Of a stretch of DNA of 64,000 nt, positions 59,573 through 64,000 are shown piece after piece (the stretch's first letter is position 1; each line of letters opens with the position of its first letter). Location of the stretch: positions 21,031 to 85,030 of the forward strand of contig JAANXD010000077.1 in the NCBI GenBank assembly GCA_018263435.1. The letters are read 5' to 3'. The position numbers and the translations under genes were made by a program. The notes under the pieces are model-generated. The model saw only the letters and a list, made by a program, of their open reading frames with translations. It had not been told where the DNA came from and searched no databases. The stretch comes from Candidatus Scalindua arabica (GTDB lineage: Bacteria > Planctomycetota > Brocadiia > Brocadiales > Scalinduaceae).

Positions 59573-60817
59573 TTAAGCAGTACAAACCTCTTTCTTTTCC
59601 ATAAGCGCATTAAATTCTTCTATGTTTGCCTCAATAACGGGTGCTTTCTCTACTTTGTCCATTACTGCTTCCAGCGTTTTAAGGCCGTTGCCGGTAATAC
59701 TGATTACTATAGACTCATCTCTTGGTATTCTCTCCTGTTCTAAAAGTTTCTTTGTCACGGCTACTGTTACTCCTCCCGCTGTTTCTGTGAAAATTCCTTC
59801 TGTAGACGCCAGGAGTTTTATTCCCTCAACAATCTCGTCATCAGAAATATCTTCAGCCCAACCGCCGCTCTCATTAATAGCCTTTATAGAATAATATCCA
59901 TCTGCAGGATTTCCAATTGCGATGGAATGTGCTATTGTATTTGGTTTTACAGGTTTAATAACATCACTTCCGTTTTTGACTGCTGTAGATATCGGTGAAG
60001 ATCCGGAAGCCTGAGCGCCGTAAAGGCTTGTATCAGAATCATCAATCAGTCCTAATTTTGCCATTTCCTTTATTGCTTTACCTATCTTAATTATCAGAGA
60101 ACCTCCTGCCATAGGCACTATTACGTGCTTGGGAGCCTTCCACCCAAGCTGCTCCACAATTTCATGACCATATGTTTTAGAACCTTCGGCGTAATAGGGG
60201 CGAAGGTTGATATTTGCAAAGGCCCAACCGTATTTATCTGCGATCTCTGAACACATCCTGTTTACACCGTCGTAATTACCGTTTATGCCGACTATATTTG
60301 TTCCATAAATTGAGGTGCCTATGACCTTTCCCTGTTCCAGGTTGGCAGGCATAAAGATATAGCTTTCAAGGTTGCCCTGAACTGCTTGTGCGGCAACAGA
60401 ATTTCCCAGGTTGCCGGTTGTAGCGCATGCAACTGTCTTAAAGCCGAGTTCCTTGGCCTTGGAAAGGGCGGCAGAAACTACTCTGTCTTTAAAAGAAAAT
60501 GTGGGGTAATTTACCGCGTCATTTTTTACATACAGTTCATCTACACCAAGTTTCTTGGCCAGGTTATCAGCCTTCACCAATGGTGTAAAACCAACCTGAG
60601 TTCCCACGGTAGGCTCACCATCAATGGGTAAAAGTTCCCTGTACCTCCACATGGTTTTTCCCCGTGATTCAATCTTTTCCCTGCTGATTATTTTTTTAAT
60701 TTCTTCATATTCATAATCTACTTCCAATGGGCCAAAGCAATAGCTGCAAACATGAAGAGCTTCTTTGGGATAATCTTTTCCGCATTCTCTACATTTAAGA
60801 CCTTTAACAAAACTCAT
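59573..60817 (-). CDS. Threonine-synthase-like PLP enzyme under SAM-riboswitch control
   Basis: A fold-type II PLP enzyme of about 414 aa. The start is put at the second ATG (60817): the first (60823) directly abuts the GGAG, whereas the second is six bases away. An N-terminal zinc-ribbon-like segment (CRECG, CSYC) precedes the core. The PLP lysine is in NYPTFSFKDRVV, the phosphate loop in ATTGNLGNSVAAQA, and the C-terminal SITGNG binds the pyridine ring. By homology it makes threonine from O-phosphohomoserine, but SAM-responsive control and the downstream sulfur carrier point to thiol transfer (homocysteine formation). Cysteate-synthase-like chemistry is another alternative. Confidence 0.88.
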   Translation of the reverse strand: MSFVKGLKCRECGKDYPKEALHVCSYCFGPLEVDYEYEEIKKIISREKIESRGKTMWRYRELLPIDGEPTVGTQVGFTPLVKADNLAKKLGVDELYVKNDAVNYPTFSFKDRVVSAALSKAKELGFKTVACATTGNLGNSVAAQAVQGNLESYIFMPANLEQGKVIGTSIYGTNIVGINGNYDGVNRMCSEIADKYGWAFANINLRPYYAEGSKTYGHEIVEQLGWKAPKHVIVPMAGGSLIIKIGKAIKEMAKLGLIDDSDTSLYGAQASGSSPISTAVKNGSDVIKPVKPNTIAHSIAIGNPADGYYSIKAINESGGWAEDISDDEIVEGIKLLASTEGIFTETAGGVTVAVTKKLLEQERIPRDESIVISITGNGLKTLEAVMDKVEKAPVIEANIEEFNALMEKKEVCTA

Positions 60818-60837
60818 TTTCATCTCCAGATATAAAT

Positions 60838-60876
60838 AAAAAAAGCCTCTTCTTAACCATAAGATAAGAAGGGGCT
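60838..60876 (-). terminator. Riboswitch-controlled intrinsic terminator
   Basis: On the minus strand AGCCCCTTCTTA pairs with TAAGAAGAGGCT (with one mismatch) and is followed by seven T's. Its left arm is also complementary to ATAAGATAAGAA just upstream, giving an alternative antiterminator. Confidence 0.85.
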
Positions 60877-60998
60877 CAGTAACGTTCTTATCTTATCTTC
60901 CCCTAACAGGTAGGAGTTAGCACCGACATCCTGACATTCTGTCAGGGCCGGTTGCTGTGGTTTCCCAGGGCCAGTCCCTCCACCACTCTTGATAAGTC
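60877..60998 (-). promoter_or_regulatory. SAM-I (S-box) riboswitch aptamer
   Basis: The minus-strand RNA begins CUUAUCAAGAGUGGUGGAGGG and continues ACUGGCCCUGGGAAACC, CAGCAACC, the P3 hairpin CCUGACAGAAUGUCAGG and GGUGCUAACUCC, closing with GAUAAG that pairs with the first bases (P1). These are the consensus blocks of the SAM-I class in the right order. It is placed between a strong promoter and the threonine-synthase-like gene. Confidence 0.95.
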
Positions 60999-61011
60999 TT
61001 AATTTTCGAAT

Positions 61012-61040
61012 ATTTTAGTTAAAATCCGGTTTAAAGTCAA
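61012..61040 (-). promoter_or_regulatory. Promoter of the SAM-riboswitch operon
   Basis: TTGACT (61040-61035), a 17-base spacer and TAAAAT (61017-61012) on the minus strand. Transcription would begin about 61005, just before the aptamer P1 stem, so the aptamer sits at the very 5' end of the RNA. Confidence 0.75.
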
Positions 61041-61205
61041 CAAATATTATGTGAAAATATATCTCTTGTCTAAAAACTATTAAATATGTAAAATCACTGA
61101 GTTAGTACCTTTTAAACAAATAACTTATGAGTGAGAAATTTTTAATTGCTCATTTGTTTTACTAGACTAAAAGAGGATTCTTCTCAGTTATATACAAATA
61201 CTAAA

Positions 61206-61442
61206 ATGCCAACTATTCTTAATGTAGGTCCGTATAGATTTTTCTTCGTCTCTCTTGACTATAATGAGCCGCCACACATTCACGTAAAGCGAGAAAATAA
61301 GGTAGCTAAATTCTGGACTGATCCGGTTGCGTTGCAAAAAGCAGGCGGATTTAACAGAATAGAAATAAACAAAATCGGTAAACTGGTAAATAAGAATCAA
61401 AAATGTTTTTTGGAGAAATGGTATGAATACTTTGGTAAGTGA
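61206..61442 (+). CDS. DUF4160 family protein
   Basis: A 78-aa protein when started at the ATG at 61206 (the track start 61146 adds a dissimilar leader). MPTILNVGPYRFFFVSLDYNEPPHIHVKRENKVAKFW is the DUF4160 signature. It overlaps the DUF2442 gene by 20 bases. The pair is common and is suspected to be toxin-antitoxin-like. The biochemical role is unknown. Confidence 0.85.
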   Translation: MPTILNVGPYRFFFVSLDYNEPPHIHVKRENKVAKFWTDPVALQKAGGFNRIEINKIGKLVNKNQKCFLEKWYEYFGK

Positions 61443-61722
61443 AATTTATGAAGCGCATGCTCAAACTATTAGTATTAGCGAAGAATCATTGACAGTTGAT
61501 ATGGTCGATGGCCGTACTATTATCGCTCCTCTTTCCTGGTATCCACGTTTGTGGTATGGCAAACCGGAAGAACGGGCCAATTTTGAGATAATTGGTGACG
61601 GCACAATTATACATTGGCCTGACCTGGATGAAGACCTTAGCGTATCTGGTATTTTGGCAGGACGTCGCTCAGGTGAAAGTCAACAGTCATTGAAAAAATG
61701 GCTTGAAAAACGAACTGTATAA
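61423..61722 (+). CDS. DUF2442 family protein
   Basis: A 99-aa protein. LTVDMVDGRTIIAPLSWYPRLWYGKPEERANFEIIGDGTIIHWPDLDEDLSVSGILAG is the DUF2442 signature. It is the usual partner of DUF4160, here with overlapping reading frames, and may be the DNA-binding or antitoxin half. Confidence 0.88.
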   Translation: MNTLVSEIYEAHAQTISISEESLTVDMVDGRTIIAPLSWYPRLWYGKPEERANFEIIGDGTIIHWPDLDEDLSVSGILAGRRSGESQQSLKKWLEKRTV

Positions 61723-61825
61723 CTAAATTTCCCCTACATGACACAGACTCTTTGAGCCACGAAGTACGCGAATAATGGGCTTAGCTTAACAGCCATCAGT
61801 TATAGAAAGATTAAAGTAGAATAAA

Positions 61826-62125
61826 ATGGCTTACAAAATCGAATTTGCCAAATGCGTAAAAAAGCATTTTAAGCATTTATCGGCAAGTCAGCGTTAATTA
61901 GTAATAAATGGAATAGAAAAACAACTTATTCATGATCCTTTAAAAGAAACAAGAAGTAGAAAACCACTTCGTCCTAATCCAATTGCGCCATGGGAACTAC
62001 GAATAAGTAATCTTCGTGTATTTTACGATATTACATCTGATGAACCAAATATTGTAAAAATCCTCGCCGTGGGTTATAAGAAAGGAAATACATTATTTAT
62101 TGCTGGAAAGGCGGTCAAATTATGA
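61826..62125 (+). pseudogene. RelE-type toxin interrupted by a nonsense codon
   Basis: From the ATG at 61826 the frame encodes YKIEFAKCVKKHFKHLSASQR, then TAA (61895-61897), and continues in the same frame as LVINGIEKQLIHDPLKETRSRKPLR, WELRISNLRVFYDI, ILAVGYKKGNTLFIAG to a TGA at 62125. The combination is a 99-codon RelE/ParE-type toxin with the usual R-x-x-Y-D-I core. The single stop (CAA to TAA would explain it) is the only defect. It overlaps the antitoxin start by ATGA. Confidence 0.82.
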
Positions 62126-62379
62126 AAACAATTGATTTAGAAAAGGCTATTAAACCACTATCGGAGTATGCTAAAGACGTTAATAAGGAAATACTGGTTC
62201 TAAAATCCAAGAACAAAGCTGTTGCTGCAATTGTTTCCCTGAAAAACGTTGATAAAGAATCAATATGTCTAAGCACAAATCCTGAATTTCTTGAGATTAT
62301 TGAAAATTCAAGAAAGGAATTTAAACTTGGGAAAAAAGTATCCCTTAATGCCATGAAAAAAGAAATATCAAAAATGTAA
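62122..62379 (+). CDS. Phd/YefM-like antitoxin
   Basis: An 85-aa protein (TIDLEKAIKPLSEYAKDVNKEILVLKSKNKAVAAIVSL) with the Phd/YefM N-terminal DNA-binding look and a helical tail (FLEIIENSRKEFKLGKK). It overlaps the RelE remnant by four bases. In this module the toxin comes first, the reverse of the common relBE order. It is intact although its toxin carries a stop. Confidence 0.75.
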   Translation: MKTIDLEKAIKPLSEYAKDVNKEILVLKSKNKAVAAIVSLKNVDKESICLSTNPEFLEIIENSRKEFKLGKKVSLNAMKKEISKM

Positions 62380-62420
62380 AAAGCATAAAATTTGCCACTG
62401 ATTCACACAGGCTCTTTGAA

Positions 62421-62490
62421 CCACGAAGCGCATTCACCCTGTGAAATAGAGTAGAAAATATTTTACAGAGTAGGGGAACACAAATAATAA
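62421..62490. repeat. CCACGAAG...ACACAAATAATAA palindromic repeat, copy B
   Basis: CCACGAAG, then TTCACCCTGTGAAATAGAGT, ATTTTACAGAGTAGGGGAAC and ACAAATAATAA. The CTGTGAAAT and ATTTTACAG parts pair. It matches 62914-62985 along its whole length with scattered changes. A partial copy (CTCTTTGAGCCACGAAGTAC) is at 61750-61770. Confidence 0.75.
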
Positions 62491-62571
62491 CAGAAAACTA
62501 TAAATCCTGATATTGCGTTTATCTTGTCTAAAATAAAATAATTTATAGGTACGGAAACTTGAAAATAGGAG

Positions 62572-62892
62572 ATGAATATAATGGAGCAGACATTAACAAA
62601 GGTTAAAAATCTGGAGAAATTTATACAGAAACATGGAGAGGATACTTTCTTCTCTCAGTCTATCTCAAAAATGCTTGATTATAAAATTCAAAATTACGAA
62701 GAAGAAATTAAGCGATTGAATAGAGAGCTAAAGAAGTATGAACGTAAATACAAAAAAGACTCATCAGTTTTCTTCAAGGAGTTTAAGGCAGGTAAAGCAG
62801 GAGATGATATGAATTTAATTGAATGGTCATCTCTATATCAGATGCGTAAGCGTCTTTTTGAAAAAATGGTGGAACTTAAAGGTAAAAAATAA
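62572..62892 (+). CDS. Coiled-coil protein of unknown function
   Basis: A 106-aa, strongly helical and charged protein (LDYKIQNYEEEIKRLNRELKKYERKYKK coiled coil; FFKEFKAGKAGDDMNLIEWSSLYQMRKRL). I recognise no family. It lies between two copies of the palindromic repeat and next to toxin-antitoxin genes. A GGAG ribosome site precedes the ATG. It may be one half of a two-gene module whose toxin is missing. Confidence 0.65.
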   Translation: MNIMEQTLTKVKNLEKFIQKHGEDTFFSQSISKMLDYKIQNYEEEIKRLNRELKKYERKYKKDSSVFFKEFKAGKAGDDMNLIEWSSLYQMRKRLFEKMVELKGKK

Positions 62893-62913
62893 TAGAAAAC
62901 ATAGCGGTTATTA

Positions 62914-62993
62914 GCCACGAAGTACGTTCACCCTGTGGAATAGAATAGAAAGCATTCCACAGGACAGGGGGACACAAATAATAAAACTTCGTG
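62914..62993. repeat. CCACGAAG...ACACAAATAATAA palindromic repeat, copy C
   Basis: CACGAAGT and ACTTCGTG form terminal inverted arms (62916-62923 and 62986-62993), and CCTGTGGAAT and ATTCCACAGG form a perfect inner 10-bp stem. The structure resembles a small non-autonomous palindromic element. Confidence 0.8.
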
Positions 62994-63027
62994 AAGCCAT
63001 TTTAACTTTTAAATTATATATAAAAAA

Positions 63028-63345
63028 ATGAAAAGACCTGAAATTTTAAAAGAAATAGAAAAGATCAAAGAACAGATTATTGAAAAGTATAGGCCTGAAA
63101 AGATAATTCTTTTTGGCTCGGCTGCCTGGGGAGATAAAGAGATAAATGATATTGATTTTTTTATTGTAAAAAAGGATGTTCCTTACTACGGCGGGGAGAG
63201 AATGAGCGAGTTGTATAAATTGATCAGGGCGAATGTGGCTGTAGATTATATTGTTTACAAACCAGGGGAAGTGGAGGAAAGACTTGCTCTAAAGGATCCT
63301 TTTGTAAAAAAGATTTTCCAGAAAGGAACCATTCTTTATGGCTGA
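63028..63345 (+). CDS. MNT-domain nucleotidyltransferase (antitoxin-type)
   Basis: A 105-aa minimal nucleotidyltransferase. The motif GS(30-31)...D41-x-D43 is in LFGSAAWGDKEINDIDFFIV. It overlaps the HEPN gene by eight bases. MNT proteins AMPylate their HEPN partners or otherwise neutralise them. Confidence 0.92.
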   Translation: MKRPEILKEIEKIKEQIIEKYRPEKIILFGSAAWGDKEINDIDFFIVKKDVPYYGGERMSELYKLIRANVAVDYIVYKPGEVEERLALKDPFVKKIFQKGTILYG

Positions 63346-63754
63346 TACAAAGGTTGTTCAGGAATGGCTCGAAAAGGCAGACGAGGATTTCAATTTTGCT
63401 TCTTCAAATCTGATTGAAAAAGACAGTTTTTTTGCACAGATATGTTTTCACTTCCAACAGGCAGCAGAGAAATACCTTAAATCCTTTATCGTTGCCTATG
63501 ATCTTGAGTTTGAAAAGATTCATAACCTTCTCCATCTATTAGAAATATGCGCCAGGAAAGATTCTTCTCTTAATTCGCTTCAAGGGGAATGTGATCTCCT
63601 GAATTCTTCATATATTGATACACGCTATCCTGCCCACTGGCCAACCGACTATACTAAGGATAAGGCTTTAAAAGCGCAGGAAGCTGCCAGGAAGATAAGC
63701 GAAGCAATAAAAAATCTATTAAAGGACGCAGGGATAATCAATGAAGATGAATAG
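63338..63754 (+). CDS. HEPN-domain protein (toxin-type partner of MNT)
   Basis: A 138-aa HEPN protein: VQEWLEKADEDFNFASSNL, FFAQICFHFQQAAEKYLKSFIVAYDLEFEKIHNLLHLL, RYPAHWPTDYTKDKALKAQEAA. The typical R-x4-6-H RNase motif is not obvious, so it may be the inactive or DNA-binding kind. It forms a pair with the preceding MNT gene. Confidence 0.9.
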   Translation: MADTKVVQEWLEKADEDFNFASSNLIEKDSFFAQICFHFQQAAEKYLKSFIVAYDLEFEKIHNLLHLLEICARKDSSLNSLQGECDLLNSSYIDTRYPAHWPTDYTKDKALKAQEAARKISEAIKNLLKDAGIINEDE

Positions 63755-63853
63755 ATTTAAATGGAACAATCTACATGATATACAGGTGGTGTATAAAATA
63801 CCGAAGTGACGCGAAGGAACATGAATAATAAAAAAACTTAGCGCTCTTAGCCT

Positions 63854-63909
63854 GCCTGTGCGTCGCACGCAGACAGGCGGCTTCTTGCCCGACGTACAGT
63901 TTGGCGGGC
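63854..63909. repeat. Two adjacent hairpins at the window end
   Basis: GCCTGT and ACAGGC with inner GCGT/ACGC form one hairpin (63854-63878), and CCCG...CAGTTTGGCGGG a second (63888-63909) that resembles the CCGCC-AGTTTGTTA-GGCGG family. Confidence 0.6.
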
Positions 63910-64000
63910 GCGTGAGGATAAATAATTGTAGAATTAAAGGGAATTGGTGCATATATTGACAATAATCTATATACCCGCTTATTAAATGATGTAGGGGAAA

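Noticed and set aside
61750-62993. Possible CRISPR array from regularly recurring repeats
   Set aside because: Only two full copies and one partial, nearly 500 bases apart, with genes in between and no cas genes.

Overview
The window is a chromosomal segment of an A+T-rich, Gram-negative, probably anaerobic bacterium. Gram-negative character is shown by bamA, an OmpH/Skp chaperone, lpxC, lpxA, lipoproteins and predicted outer-membrane and exported proteins. Anaerobic, redox-rich metabolism is suggested by an iron-sulfur/molybdopterin formate dehydrogenase-like subunit, a cobalamin-type radical SAM enzyme, an Old-Yellow-Enzyme-type flavin/Fe-S oxidoreductase and two mono-haem c-type proteins. 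A short EF-Ts (195 aa), the haem-protein style and many dispersed palindromes fit Planctomycetota of the Brocadiales (anammox) type, but no decisive marker such as hydrazine synthase or rRNA is present, so this assignment is only inference.

Layout. 1-8.1 kb: edge of a cyclic-2,3-DPG-synthetase-like gene, an active/inactive M16 peptidase pair, two family-4 glycosyltransferases followed by APS kinase, and an M48 lipoprotein protease. 8.1-20.3 kb: recQ, then an accessory island (broken DUF433/DUF5615 module, a DUF6338 membrane protein with a small partner, and a restriction-modification system with controller protein and C-box operator) inserted beside lpd and bounded on the other side by a diverged lpd fragment; then a repeat-rich gap and a formate-dehydrogenase-like gene. 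20.5-34.8 kb: mostly single genes and short operons (metal-binding YHS/TRASH protein, radical SAM, MBL hydrolase, MidA-like methyltransferase, VanZ-like, Smr, GIY-YIG, a beta-barrel/cytochrome/phosphoesterase group, VapBC, a frameshifted acetyltransferase, an orphan Cache sensor, PPC protein and thioredoxin-like protein).

34.9-49.3 kb is a housekeeping block, all on the minus strand. It runs prs-rplY-pth-rpsF-ssb-rpsR-rplI-dnaB-bamA-skp-lpxC-lpxA-Gfo/Idh, then rpsB-tsf-pyrH-frr, then tRNA-Lys and tRNA-Glu, ending in a strong hairpin terminator. It links translation, replication and outer-membrane biogenesis.

49.3-64 kb: a large nested palindrome, an exported FxLYD-like protein, the flavin oxidoreductase, a TldD/TldE pair, a haem sensor, a decayed restriction-helicase gene, a zinc-ribbon protein and an NAD(P)HX epimerase. 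The most interesting unit follows: a threonine-synthase-like PLP enzyme and a MoaD/ThiS sulfur carrier transcribed behind a complete SAM-I riboswitch and attenuator. This suggests that the pair makes homocysteine/methionine rather than threonine. The window ends in a row of toxin-antitoxin-type modules (DUF4160/DUF2442, a RelE toxin with a premature stop plus intact antitoxin, a coiled-coil protein, MNT/HEPN) separated by related palindromic repeats.

Several dispersed palindrome families recur through the window. Two of them supply the stop codon of the adjacent gene.
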